This document shows positions 12,627-23,374 of a stretch of 64,000 bases of DNA, in pieces. The first letter of the stretch is position 1, and every line of letters starts with the position of its first letter. Location of the stretch: contig NC_030992.1 in the NCBI RefSeq assembly GCF_000149955.1, positions 1,741,466 through 1,805,465 on the forward strand. The letters run 5' to 3'. This DNA comes from Fusarium oxysporum f. sp. lycopersici 4287. Taxonomy: Eukaryota > Ascomycota > Sordariomycetes > Hypocreales > Nectriaceae. The position numbers and the translations under genes are program-made. The notes under the pieces were generated by a model. The model was given only the letters and a program-made list of their open reading frames with translations. It searched no databases and was not told the origin of the DNA.

Positions 12627-12968
12627 TTTCTACTGTAAGAACTCCTGCACAACAACAAACTGTTTCTGTGGTCGAATTGAAACATAACCTTAGCATAGCC
12701 CGGCCTCGGACCATCCTTTAGTCCAGTTCAATTCAAACATTTTGGATCAACCTTCATACACTCTCAAGTTCCAATCGAGTTTGCTGCCAGCGGACCTACC
12801 ACTCTCGTCGTTAACACATACACTCTCACATGTGCCTGGTTACGCATAGATGTCTTATGTATTATATTTACAATGGGTCGGTCCCTCTTATGGAGACCTT
12901 CCCGGCCGAAAGTTCGGCGGAAGCCAAACATTGTCTCCGGTGCTTCCATTGACGTCTTCAAAGTTGTA

Positions 12969-12975
12969 TTAGTAA
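12969..12975 (+). promoter_or_regulatory. Candidate Yap1/AP-1 site upstream of the quinone oxidoreductase
   Basis: TTAGTAA, the reverse complement of the Yap1 element TTACTAA, lies 137 bases upstream of the start codon at 13112. A TGACGTC CRE-like half site is at 12950-12956. Yap1-type factors induce oxidoreductases under oxidative stress; control of this gene is inferred. Confidence 0.4.
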
Positions 12976-13111
12976 TGTACGTCATTGCCTCGGTGCAGGC
13001 AATGCGAAATGCGGGCGTTGCCTTCGACACAGAGCCTCTGACTTCATAGCTGAACATTCTTCCATTAAAGTCAACTTTCAACAATCGAAAACCATTTCTG
13101 ATACAGAAAAC

Positions 13112-14172
13112 ATGCCCGAGTACATCAAGGCAGTCGGTATGAGGCTAACATGCCAATTCAAGACTGTGACCACCAACTAATCCTTCCAGATATTCGCGGT
13201 GGCACTGGCGAGCGTGATGCTCTCTTCATCAACACCGAAACGCCCAAGCCTTCTGCTACTGAGGGGCAGGCCATTGTAAAGATCAAAGCTTTTGGTATTA
13301 ACCGCATGGATATCATCCAGCGTCGAGGCTTTTACCCGCTGCCACCTCAAGCGCCTAAGACATTGGGCGTGGAATTCAGTGGCATCATCGAGTCTTTTGG
13401 ACCTGGCGATCATGGTACTTTCAAGGAAGGGGATGAGGTGTTTGGGCTAGCTTACGGTGGTGCGTATGCCGAGTACATCGCGGTCAGTACTCGCATGTTG
13501 CTGCACAAGCCGGCTTCCATCGACTTCACCACGTGTGCTGGTATTCCCGAGGCTTGGATCACTGCAACTCAGGCGTTGCATCTTGTGCTTGGCTTCACGA
13601 AGGGCAAATCCATCTTGTGGCACGCAGGAGCTTCAGGAGTGTCGGTTGCCGGCATCCAACTGTCACGCATCGCTGGGGCCTCCGAAGTTTATGCCACAGC
13701 TGGATCTCAGGACAAGCTCGACTTTATCACTTCGAAGCTCGGCGCAACAGCTGCATTCAACTATAAAACGCAGGACTGGGCGGAGGAGATCAAGAAGGCT
13801 ACCGGCGGCAAGGGTGTTGACTACATCGTTGACTTTGTTGGTGGAAGCTACTTCCAGCAGAACCAGAATGTCGCTGCGCGTGATGGACGGATCGTGCTTT
13901 TGGGAACGCTGAGCGGCGCCAAGGTCCCTAATGCTGATATTTCTCAGATCTTGTTCAAGCGACTTCGTATTGAGGGCAGTACTCTTCGGAGCCGCGACGA
14001 GGTTTACCAGGGCGAGCTACGGGACCGACTGGAGCAATATCTACCAGACTTTGAGTCTGGCAAGCTTAAGATCTTTGTGGATGAGGTCTTTCCGTGGGAA
14101 CAGATTCAAGAGGCCCACAAGCATATGGAAGATGCCAAGAACCTGGGTAAGATTATATGCACTATCTCCTGA
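13112..14172 (+). CDS. NADPH:quinone oxidoreductase, zeta-crystallin/PIG3 type
   Basis: Two exons, 13112-13136 and 13190-14172, with a 53-nt intron; 335 aa. The small first exon gives MPEYIKAV, which splices onto DIRGGTGERDALF, the normal N-terminus of the family; the ATG at 13150 lies inside the intron and is not the start. The protein is a zinc-independent medium-chain reductase that reduces quinones or enones with NADPH in the cytosol. Visible are the GroES-like half (KIKAFGINRMDIIQRRG, LGVEFSGIIESFG), the Rossmann nucleotide-binding stretch HAGASGVSVAGIQLSRIAGA, and GGKGVDYIVDFVGG. The N-terminal GINRMD region matches the TP53I3/PIG3 branch better than classical zeta-crystallin. No zinc-binding cysteines are present. 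The exact substrate is unknown. Confidence 0.9.
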
Positions 14173-14445
14173 GGTAGAGAATGATTTCAGACTACATTGT
14201 GTGGCATTTAAATCTAGCCCATAAAATCATCTTCTAGAAAGACTTTCCATTTGAACCTCAAAGCATGGATATCAAACGGTTCACTAGTACGTTGGCTGTG
14301 GAAACTTGTAGCCTATCTTCTTCCACCCACCATGAGAATTCCTATCACTTGCTTATATTCAACCAAATCAACAGAGACACAAACGGAAATCACTGCAGCG
14401 ACCTGCACGCCACATGTGAGAAAGCAAAAGGTATCATGGTAAAAG
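14173..14445. other. Convergent 3' intergenic region
   Basis: 273 bases between two converging stop codons (quinone oxidoreductase and dienelactone hydrolase). It is probably 3' untranslated sequence of both, with possible transcript overlap. Confidence 0.5.
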
Positions 14446-15536
14446 TTAATGAGCCTTGAGCCAGTTGAGCATCTGGTCATACGCTGTGGCTTGAGCATCC
14501 TTGATTGATGAATCTTGGTACTCGCCTACAACCGCGAATCCTAAAGAAATCATTAGTTGACTCATGACTAAGATTCAAATTTAAGGTCATCTTACCATGC
14601 GGAACTCCTGGATAAACCTGAACCTCATGCTCGACGTTGGCGTCAGACAAACTGTCTTCTCCCCCTATCCGAACGCTGTCGGGGAAGAGAGGGTCGTTTT
14701 CGACACAAACCAAGCTGAGAGGAACACTAATGTCCTTGAAATCATCAGGGATAACAGAAGCGGCATGTGCCAGAGCACCGGCCTTAATAAAAGGACCCTT
14801 CTTGACACCGCCGCTCTCTGCATCTCCTTCAGGGATCTTCGTTTGTTTAGCAAGCAGAAGAACAAATCGTGCACCAACACAGTATCCAGCGGCATAGATG
14901 CCGTCGCCCTGTTTGATCGTATCCGCGTACTGCTCTCGCGCAGCATCAATGACTTTGTGCAGGATGGGCATGACTCTCTCTTCTGTGACGCGGGCGAGCC
15001 ACATGTCAATGAGGAATGACTTTGTAACTTCTACGGCCTTCAACTTGAACTGTTCGAGGATGGATGTGGAGTCGTCTGTAATAGCCGTGGCCCCAGGAGC
15101 TATGTCGCCAGCGAAGAGGTCGGGCATGAGGACAAGATAGCCCTCCGAGGCAAACTTATCGGCCTGGATCTGGTTGTTGGTAGATTTGATTCCCGTACCG
15201 CCGGTCAGAAGGAGAAGGAGTCGCGAAGGCGCATGGGGGTAGTCGGTGGGTTTCGAAACGTAGACCTAAGTAAGGGAGGGTCAGCCAAGAGCTTGGGAAG
15301 CTTGTTGGCCACGTACATCGACATCGTTGAGCTTGATGATTTCGCCTGTGGAGGATTGGCCCGAAGCTGCATTTGTTAGCGACCTGCGATGATGCTTTTC
15401 TAAATGGTGCCGCACGGGTTGGTCTGTCAGAAACACAATGCTCGCCTACGACTGGAGCTTGTATGTTGTCGCTGGCCGCAGGGGTCTCCTGGGCGTCGCT
15501 CTCAGGAGCGCGAGTAGCATTATCTGCGTCGGCCAT
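14446..15536 (-). CDS. Dienelactone hydrolase family protein
   Basis: Four exons on the minus strand: 15536-15416, 15366-15317, 15265-14596 and 14540-14446, with introns of 49, 51 and 55 nt; 311 aa. It is an alpha/beta hydrolase of the dienelactone hydrolase family, whose members hydrolyse lactones or small esters. The N-terminal ~33 residues are Ala/Asp-rich and disordered. The fold starts at GEHCVSDRPTPSG, followed by the YLVLMPDLFAGD strand. The Cys-Asp-His triad is visible: nucleophile Cys186 in GYCVGA, Asp248 in ENDPLFP and His280 in PGVPHG. The last intron splits PHG from FAVVGEYQD, and the C-terminus ends in LNWLKAH. The natural substrate cannot be told. Confidence 0.88.
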
Positions 15537-16527
15537 CCTGATAGACTTCTCGAATTCTATTTACCTCTCTTTTGGCTGGGATAGTGAGTAAGTTGGCGGA
15601 ACCGTATTGACTCCTCTGTGGGCTGAAAGACAATGAAAGAAGATGATGTTGCCTGTTGCACGTGGATGGGCAACCTGACGTGCAAGGTCCAGGCTGGAAC
15701 TCAACGTCATGTTGGAGGGGTAACTGACTTGGTAGGTACCTTACTTGCCTTGCTCTAGCAAGAAGTTTTTCAAAGCCTAAAATAAAGCATATATCCCAGA
15801 ATAAACTTCTTTTAAGAAAAAGGGATAAGATCATAAGAGTCTTATAATTACTGAGCTAATGCTGTTATCAGGATACATGGGATTGTACTACGAAACCACT
15901 ACCTAAGGTTAGATATCTCATGGCTAACGAGAAGCAAATGCTCTGCCCTTCAGGCCCTTGGCCAATTGTTGCTGGTGGTGTGGACTTATGATCTTATGCC
16001 ACACTACAGATTTAGAGATTGCTTAATTCTCAGTCTCTCCGTTACTAGGTGAGGATTGGTTTTATAACAGCCCGAACAAGAAAGCAATATTAGATGGGAA
16101 CTTGGCATTGTGTCCATTCCTTATAGTGGTGTATCAGTAGTCCCAAAAAGGTCACAATGTGTTGCCATGAGATATCTTCATCAGCTACAGAATAAGATTA
16201 TCGCTGATGGGACGGAAGAAATGAGTTATAAATAGAAACCCAAGGTAAGGTAATGTTTTGAATATGAGTACCTACGGACAGTACCTAGGTAGCTCCTAGG
16301 TGCCCTACCTGTCTCTTACTAGGTGAGGGCATATGTCGGCTGTCTCCACTCTTTACGTAAGCCGCAACCACACGATTCTCGCCACAGCGCGTTTCACTCA
16401 ACGCGCTGAACGCGTCTTACACACCTTCTCGTTAATGCACTTTACTTCTCACCTAGAACAAAACAAAGAGGTCTCTGTTTCAACAGCATACACAACCTAC
16501 CCCAAAGACACCTAAAGCACAAAAATC
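15537..16527. promoter_or_regulatory. Divergent promoter region, dienelactone hydrolase / RPA1
   Basis: About 1 kb between two divergent start codons. It contains GGTAGGTA (15731-15738), an AGGTACCTTA copy (15734-15743), a cluster of TACCTAGGTAG-like words near 16262-16325 and the MluI cell-cycle boxes at 16401-16415. No gene seen. Confidence 0.6.
16401..16415 (+). promoter_or_regulatory. MluI cell-cycle box upstream of RPA1
   Basis: A near match ACGCGC at 16401-16406 is followed by a perfect ACGCGT at 16410-16415, 113 bases upstream of the RPA1 start. ACGCGT is the core of the MBF (Mbp1/Swi6, Res/Cdc10) site that drives G1/S transcription of DNA replication genes, including RFA1 in budding yeast. 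Binding here is inferred. Confidence 0.55.
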
Positions 16528-18506
16528 ATGGACGCAGCTTCGGCGCTATCGCGAGGCGCTCTTGAGTATGTTCTTATCACCTAGCCTCCCTGTCGTTGCT
16601 CGCTAACTTTTGCCCAGCGTGATCTTCAATGATCCTGATAAAGCCAGCAAGCTCTTCCCGGTACCTGTTCTGCAATGTCTACAAGTCAAGCAGATGGCCC
16701 CTTCGGCTCAAGGGGGAGACCGATTTCGACTTGTGATGAGCGATGGGCAGCATTACGTCCAGACCATGCTTGCTACGCAAGCCAACCACGTCGTTCACGA
16801 CAACAAGCTGGTTCGTGGTTGCATTGCCCGAATCAAGCAATACACACCCAACAACTTGAAGGGCAAGAAGTACGTGTCTTCCTAGATTTTATTGGACGCC
16901 CCTAATACTATGTAGCATTCTCGTCATTCTCGATATCGAAGTCATCGAATCTCTTGGCGTCCAAGAAAAGATTGGCGAGCCTTTTGCCGTCGACTCCAAG
17001 CCAGCTGCCCAAGAGGGTGCCATTGCTGGAGGCGATTTTTACGGCGTCAAGAAGGAAGAATCAAAGACACAGCCCCAGCAATTTCAACAGCAGCAACAAC
17101 AGTCGATGCCCTCACGACCTGCCATGCACGCTGGCAGTAACATCTACCCTATCGAGGGTCTGTCGCCCTTCGCCCACAAGTGGACAATCAAGGCACGAGT
17201 TACCTCTAAATCAGATATCAAGACATGGCACAAGGCCACTGGGGAGGGAAAACTTTTCAGTGTCAACCTGCTCGATGAGAGTGGTGAGATCAAGGCCACT
17301 GGTTTCAACGACCAGTGTGACGCTTTCTACGACCGCCTGCAGGAAGGCTCTGTCTACTACATCTCCACACCTTGCCGAGTTGCCTTGGCCAAGAAACAGT
17401 TTTCCAACCTTCCCAACGACTACGAGCTCACATTCGAACGGGACACTGTCATCGAGAAGGCAGAGGATCAGACCAATGTTCCGCAGGTGAGGTTCAATTT
17501 TTGCTCCATCCAGGAACTCCAGAGTGTGGAGAAGGACAATACTGTCGATGTCATTGGTGTGTTGAAGGAGGTTGGCGAGGTTGGCGATATTACATCCAAG
17601 AAGGATGGCCGACCATTCCAGAAGCGAGAATTAACACTTGTGGATGATACGGGCTTCTCAGTCCGTGTTACTATTTGGGGTAAGTCGGCCAACTCTTTCG
17701 ATGCTCCTCCTGAATCAGTGGTTGCTTTCAAGGGCACGAAGGTGTCTGATTTTGGTGGTAAGAGTCTCAGTCTCCTCTCTTCTGGCACAATGACCGTCGA
17801 CCCCGATATTCCTGATGCCCACAGACTCAAGGGCTGGTACGACTCTGCTGGTCGCAATGACACATTCGCCACCCACCAAAACATGGCGTCCATGGGCAAT
17901 GCCACAGGGAGAAAGGAAGACCTCAAGACCATTTCTCAGGTCAAGGATGAGAACCTTGGCATGGATGACCAGGCTTACTACACTATCAAGGCGACTATTG
18001 TCTTTGTCAAGCAGGAGAACTTTTGCTATCCCGCTTGCCTGTCTCAGGGCTGTAATAAGAAGGTTACACAAATGCCTGATGGCACCTGGCACTGCGAGAA
18101 GTGCGCTATCTCTCACGAAAAGCCGGAATACCGGTACATCCTCTCTTTGAACGTTGCGGATCACACCAGTCATCAATGGCTGAGCTGTTTTGACGATTCC
18201 GGTCGACAGATCGTGGGACGAACTGCCGACGAGATGATGGAGCTCAAAGAAAATGATGACAATAAATTCATGGCCGCGTTTGAAGAGGCCAACTGCAAGA
18301 AGTTCACTTTCCGATGCAGGGCGAAGATGGATAACTTTGGCGAAGCTCAAAGGTAAGCAGGATGATCATGTTCATTATTAATCAAATACTAATATCGCCT
18401 GTGTAGGATACGCTACCAAGTGATGACTGTCACGCCCTTAGACTTCAAGTCTGAAGGCACCAAGCTTGACGAGTTGATCAAGCAGTACGAGAACAGCTCG
18501 CTATGA
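16528..18506 (+). CDS. RPA1: Replication protein A 70-kDa subunit (single-stranded DNA binding)
   Basis: Four exons, 16528-16565, 16618-16869, 16916-18352 and 18407-18506, with introns of 52, 46 and 54 nt; 608 aa, the usual RPA70 length. It is the large subunit of the nuclear RPA heterotrimer that coats single-stranded DNA in replication, repair and recombination. Domains in order: the N-terminal protein-interaction OB fold (~1-110, starting ALSRGALDVIFND); a linker with a Gln run (QQFQQQQQQ) before residue 160; DBD-A starting near NIYPIEGLSPFAHKWTIKAR (~175-295); DBD-B (VDVIGVLKEVGEV...); and DBD-C with a C-x4-C-x13-C-x2-C zinc ribbon at about Cys471, 476, 490 and 493. The C-terminal helix for trimerisation follows the last intron. 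All expected parts are present. Confidence 0.96.
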
Positions 18507-18810
18507 TGTGCTTACGAATTCCTAACCTGAGGTCATTGGAGTGCCGGCTGACTAAAACATGTGCTTCGGGGGATAAATCGAAACACTTTCTGCGAAGTCC
18601 GATGAAGACGGACTTTTGTTATTGGGTCAACATTGGCACAACATAGAATAATGAGACAAATGCAGTAGCACAAAGGATCTCTATAATTGTGTTGAAACCG
18701 TGACTTGAACAGCCTGCTATTTTTTATAGCTGTTAAACTTTACCCAACGCCTCCGTGATATGCCGTCGATTTTTTCTTTCTTTTTCTTTTTTCTTTTTGC
18801 AAGCAGTTGT
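18507..18810. other. Convergent 3' region RPA1 / PRO2
   Basis: 304 bases between converging stop codons. It ends in a T-rich tract (TTTTTCTTTC-like, ~18769-18798) just past the PRO2 stop on the minus strand, which may help 3' end formation. Nothing else seen. Confidence 0.5.
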
Positions 18811-20261
18811 CTAAAGGGACAACTTCTCGTGCTTCCAGGGCTTCTTGCCTTCTCCGTCTCCATAGTCAGCAGTAGCTTGGTAGTCGCCTCTGATCTTGTA
18901 CTTGTAAATAGTCAGTCCATCAAGGCCGACTGGACCACGAGAGTGAATTTTGTTTGTGCTGATACCGACTTCGGTACCGAAACCATAACGCATGCCGTCG
19001 GCAAGACGAGTAGCGGCATTCCAGTATACACCAGCTGAGTCAACCTCGTTCATGAAACGTTCGGCCTCGGCAGAATCAGAGCTCATGATAGCGTCGGTGT
19101 GGTGAGAGCCGTGGGTGTTGATGTGGGTGATGGCCTCGTCAATAGAGGAAACAGTCTTTACGCCAATGGTGAGGGATAGATGCTCAGTGTCATAGTCTTG
19201 AGGGGTGGCATCTTGAACACCTTGCAGTGAAAGAGAAGAAATGGCAGCCTTGCTGGGCTCGTCGACTCGGAGGGAAACCCCCTTGGCCGCAAGAGCGGAA
19301 GCAACAGCAGGGAAGATGGTATTCAGAGCCGATTCCTGGACTAGAAGGGTTTCGACAGCGTTGCAGGCAGCAGGATAGCTTGTCTTGGAGTCCACAATAG
19401 CAGTAATAGCCTTTTCCTTATTGGCAGAGGCTGTCAAGTAGATATGGCAGAGACCATCAGCGTGGCCGAGAACGGGAATCTTTGTGGACTCCTTGATGTA
19501 ACGAACAAGTTCATTCGATCCGCGAGGAATGACAAGATCAATATAGCGGTCCTGAGCGAGGAGCTGGGAAATGACGTCGCGGGTTGTGACGAGCTGGATG
19601 GCTGAGTTGGGGACCTTTGTGGTCTCAAGAGCTGATGAGATGACCTTTGAGATGGCCACGAAGGACTCTGTAGACTCTTTCCCACCTGCGACGATAGTGA
19701 GCAAATAAGCCAATGTTATGCTATTGCGGTTGAGTCATGACATTACCCTTGAGAATGGCAGCATTTCCAGACTTGATAGCAAGAGAAGCGATGTTGGCGA
19801 TGACTTCGGGACGGGCCTCGAAAATGATAAGGAGGACGCCAATGGGACATGAGACACGCTCCATGATGAGATCATCATCGAGTTTTGTTCTCATCTGAAT
19901 CTGGCCAACTGAAATATTGTTAGTTCCATGAGTATTATAGTCTTATGACAGTTGAAATACTTGGGTCATTTAGATCCCTCACATCCAAGATTCCCTTGAG
20001 CATATCCTCCCACTTTCCCTTCTTTCCAAGATCCAATCGCGATACAAGAGCCTGGCTAAGACCGCCCTCATCAGCAGCCTTCCTTGCCAGCTCAAGATCC
20101 TTGGCGTTGGCTGCGAGGATCTCGTCTTTTGAGGCCGTCAAGGCAGCGTGGATGGCTTCAAGTGCATTGTTGCGCTCGCTGGCCGGGAGGGTTGCGAGAG
20201 TGAAAGATGCTGTCTTTGCGGCGCTAGCTGCAGCCTCGGGGGAGGCGTTTGTGAGAGACAT
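18811..20261 (-). CDS. PRO2: Gamma-glutamyl phosphate reductase (proline biosynthesis)
   Basis: Three exons on the minus strand: 20261-19961, 19908-19747 and 19685-18811, with introns of 52 and 61 nt; 445 aa, close to yeast Pro2. It reduces gamma-glutamyl phosphate to glutamate 5-semialdehyde with NADPH, the second step of proline synthesis. It belongs to the aldehyde dehydrogenase superfamily: the N-terminal helix ([14 protein letters not shown]), the NAD(P)-binding segment [34 protein letters not shown], and the catalytic Cys262 in [12 protein letters not shown] are visible. The start is placed at [10 protein letters not shown]; an in-frame ATG at 20324 would add 21 residues, mostly Gln/Ser repeats, and is less likely. 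An upstream TGACTCA suggests cross-pathway control. Confidence 0.95.
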
Positions 20262-21436
20262 TTTTAGTGGCGAATTTGAGAGATGAGGTTGAGATTGAGA
20301 CTGAGACTGAGGTTGTAGTCGCAATGTGTGAAAGTGACTCAGGTGAGGTTATGTATAAACTGTGCCCCGCTGGTATGCACCCCGCCATTATGAGCCTCAG
20401 CCGTTACATGGTCTACATTTAAAGGTTGAGGGCCTATAATTGAATCAGGTTTATGGCTTACTATATCTGGAAACCAAATCCTAGCTATTACTCATGCTGT
20501 GACAATGGAATTTCCTATGTCTGTATCTATGTACGCAGCAGTAAATTGTTGCTTGCGAGGATACGCCCTGCGATATCGGCCGAGACCAAGTCTCTATAAT
20601 TTCATGCATTCTCCATACGTACCTGTTTAAGGTCACTGGTTCACTTCTCTCGATCCCAACTGGCCTTTTCTGGCTGTCCGAGTGACTGTAACTCACTGTT
20701 CTCCGCATGACTGTCGGGCTGAAACTTTACCATCAAATTTCTTTTGAATCGGGAATTGTTATATTTTATGAAACGGGCGTGCTCATCAATCATTGTCTAT
20801 TTTGAATGAACAACAGCTAAACTGCAATTGCCTGTAAGCTGCGCCGGTGTCTTAAAACTCAGGTGCTGCATCTTGAGTCTAATTCAGAAACATAGCTCGA
20901 TATTCAATAATCTCGTATATTTCCACCTTACATCAGGTTCTCGTATAAAAGTAAACAATGAAGTCCCACACCAGTAATATCACCAAGTCCCAGGTTATCT
21001 CCGCGTTAACCCCACACGACCCTCATATGCTTCCTATCGTCGGCACCGTCTTCGGCGTCCCCCTCTTCGGTGTGGTCCCGCGGACAGTACCCAGAGATAA
21101 TTGAACTATTGGTCATAATCAGGACCGGAAGCAGGGTGGTTTTGTCTCTCCTCGCAAAAGTCGGCATTGTTTGAAGTGCTAGGATGGGCGATTCCCTTAT
21201 TATTCATCTCTAAGGCGGAATCACTCTTCCGCACGTCACTATCCCTGGTCCTTTATAATCCTTTCTCATATTTTCTCTTTCTTTTTCCAAGTGCTCCAAT
21301 GGTTCTGAATATACTGCTATTCTATATCTGAATATCAAACCATCTCAGAGTTAATCTTGAAAACCCCTTTCCGCCCCGATAACCGCAACTTTTCGGCCGA
21401 GGCTTCTCCACATCTTCGGGCCCGGCCGCTGTGACA
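20262..21436. promoter_or_regulatory. Divergent promoter region PRO2 / MFS transporter
   Basis: About 1.2 kb between divergent starts. The left part includes a TGAGAC-type hexamer repeat (~20280-20312) just upstream of PRO2. The right part includes a C/T-rich stretch (21255-21290) before the transporter. No gene seen. Confidence 0.5.
20335..20341 (-). promoter_or_regulatory. Gcn4/CPC1 site upstream of PRO2
   Basis: A perfect TGACTCA lies 74 bases upstream of the PRO2 start codon. TGA(C/G)TCA is the binding sequence of Gcn4/CPC1, the activator of amino-acid biosynthesis genes during starvation. If the upstream ATG at 20324 were used, the site would still be 5' of it. Control is inferred. Confidence 0.55.
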
Positions 21437-23225
21437 ATGAAACCTGCAGGGAAAAGGCAAGAGATTGATGATGAAAAGATCGATATTGAGCGAGAAGAGG
21501 ACGGCCAACGTCCGGGAACTGCTGCATCAAGTTCCATTAAATCAGAACATGATGTTCAAGATACCATTGAGCCAGTCGTGCTCGGTGAGCCCCTGGGACA
21601 TATAGATACTCGACGATCTACCAAGCGTGCCCAGTCCAGAGCGTCGTCTGCACGATCGAGAGCTCTTTCTGTTGTTCCGAGGTCGAAAAGGCGTGGTCTT
21701 TTTGCAAAACTGACATTGGTGCCTGAGATTGCGTATCCTCCTGATTACAAGAACTCGACGAAATGGTTTCTCACCGGCATCATAGCATTGGCCACAGCTG
21801 CTGCACCTTTAGGCTCGACTATTGTCTATCGTAAGTCCTCGAAAATGGTGGTTGCATCCAGAGTTGACAAGAATAGCTGCACTTCCCGTGTTGGTGAAAG
21901 AGTTCAACACTTCTGAAACTGTCACCAACCTGTCAGTCGCCCTGTATATGATATCCATGGCCATCTTCCCCCTATGGTGGTCCTCGTTCTCTGAAGAGTT
22001 TGGCCGTCGTTCTATATATCTCATCTCTTTCGCACTCTTCCTCATATTCTCCGTTCTCTCTGCCATTAGCAAGAATATCACCATGCTTATCGTCTTCCGC
22101 ATGTGCGCCGGTGGCGCTTCCCGCAAGTGCTCACTCGACAGTGCAGGCTCAATCGCTGATCTGTTTGAGGTGTATGAGCGTGGCAAAGCTATGAGTCTAT
22201 TCTATCTTGGTCCATTGTTAGGGCCTCTGATAGCCCCTATCGTTGGTGGTGCGTTGACTCAGGAGATTGGATGGCAAGCGACGATGTGGTTTCTCGCTAT
22301 ATACGGTCTCGTTGTCCTCTTGATGATTCTCTTCTTCCTCCCTGAGACGTTGCAACGTAAGCCTGAGGCTACGTTGCCTACTGCAGAGACTCAGGGACTC
22401 AGTCGAATGCGCACTATGGACTCGGCCAAGGTCAAAACCAAAAACTTCGCCAAATCTGCTCGACATTTCCTCATTGATCCTTTAGGAGTTCTCCTCTACC
22501 TACGGTTTCCGCCCGTTCTCATCACCGTGCTTCTTGCTGCCATTGCTTTTGGTTCTCTCTACGTTGTCAATATTGCTATCCAGCAGAAGTTTTCCCGTGA
22601 CCCATACAACTTCGGCCAGCTTTCCATTGGTCTCATGTACATCCCCTCCGGTTTGGGCTACATCTGTGGATCGCTGTTTGGTGGGCGCTGGATCGACAAA
22701 ATCATGGCGAGAGAAGCCCGTAAAGCTGGTCGTTACGATGAGAACGGGAAGCTGATATATCTTCCGGAAGACCGAATGAGGGAGAATGCCTGGGTAATGA
22801 CGACCATTTATCCTCTGGCACTACTCATGTTTGGCTGGGTGCTTCGTTACGGTTTGCACCCTGTAGTACCATGTCTCGCCCTATTCTTCTTTGGAATCTC
22901 ATCCATGCTTGTCTTTGTAAGATAATACCCTCCTCTCTCGGGTTCACTAGCTAACGGGTTCTTCCAGTCAGTGGCCACCACCATGCTCACAGAGCTAATC
23001 CGTAAGCGCAGTTCCTCAGGCGTTGCCATCAATAACTTTGTTCGCAACACGCTTAGTTGTATCGGCGCCATTGTTGCTGCTCCATGGATTAACGCCATTA
23101 ACGTTGGATGGGTTTTTACAATTCTCTGTATATGCTGTCTCATTATTAGTTACGTTAGCATCATCCTGCTGAGGAAGAACGCCACGAAGTGGAGGAAAAC
23201 TATGGATGAAGCACTGGCCCAGTGA
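21437..23225 (+). CDS. MFS drug:H+ antiporter-like transporter (DHA1 type)
   Basis: Three exons, 21437-21830, 21877-22916 and 22968-23225, with introns of 46 and 51 nt; 563 aa. A ~110-residue hydrophilic, Arg/Ser-rich cytosolic N-terminus precedes 12 predicted membrane segments, starting WFLTGIIALATAAAPLGSTI. Diagnostic features are YPALPVLVKEFNTS after TM1, the motif-A loop FSEEFGRRSIYL, and the motif-C-like YLGPLLGPLIAPIVGG. A central loop follows TM6 (FLPETLQRKPEA). This is the DHA1 branch with the Dtr1/Qdr-type layout: export of small molecules or weak acids from the plasma membrane; the substrate is unknown. Odd: residues encoded at about 22118-22145, just before AGSIADLFE, read as RKCSLDS where the family has a small-residue motif; a one-base shift restores a family-like sequence. 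Confidence 0.88.
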
Positions 23226-23374
23226 AGATCGCGGCCAAGGGGTAGAAAATAATGCAGTCACGATAAGTCGATGTGTGGAACTATGTATTTCATATACAAT
23301 CAAGCAAATAAGAACGAAAACAATCACATTTCATATTCCAGACTGCGTCTCTATCCATCCATCAACATGAAATT
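23226..23374. other. Short convergent intergenic gap
   Basis: Only 149 bases separate the stops of the MFS transporter and the SRY1-like enzyme. The 3' untranslated regions probably overlap. Confidence 0.5.

Larger units (their letters stand above)
8021..13111. other. 5.1-kb intergenic region
   Basis: Divergent region between the GPI wall-protein gene and the quinone oxidoreductase gene. No frame in it looks like a gene. It holds a TACGGAGTA copy (8395-8403), a short direct repeat (9295-9338), a CCTACC-rich patch near 10690-10720, an ACTG tetramer run at 12611-12626 and, near its right end, a Yap1-type site. A small spliced or non-coding gene cannot be excluded. Confidence 0.45.

Noticed and set aside
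12764..13084. 106-codon minus-strand frame next to the quinone oxidoreductase
   Set aside because: Would leave only 27 bases to the divergent start codon and covers its promoter sites; no family-like features.
13150..13189. ATG at 13150 as start of the quinone oxidoreductase
   Set aside because: It lies inside an intron; splicing from the exon at 13112 gives the normal family N-terminus.
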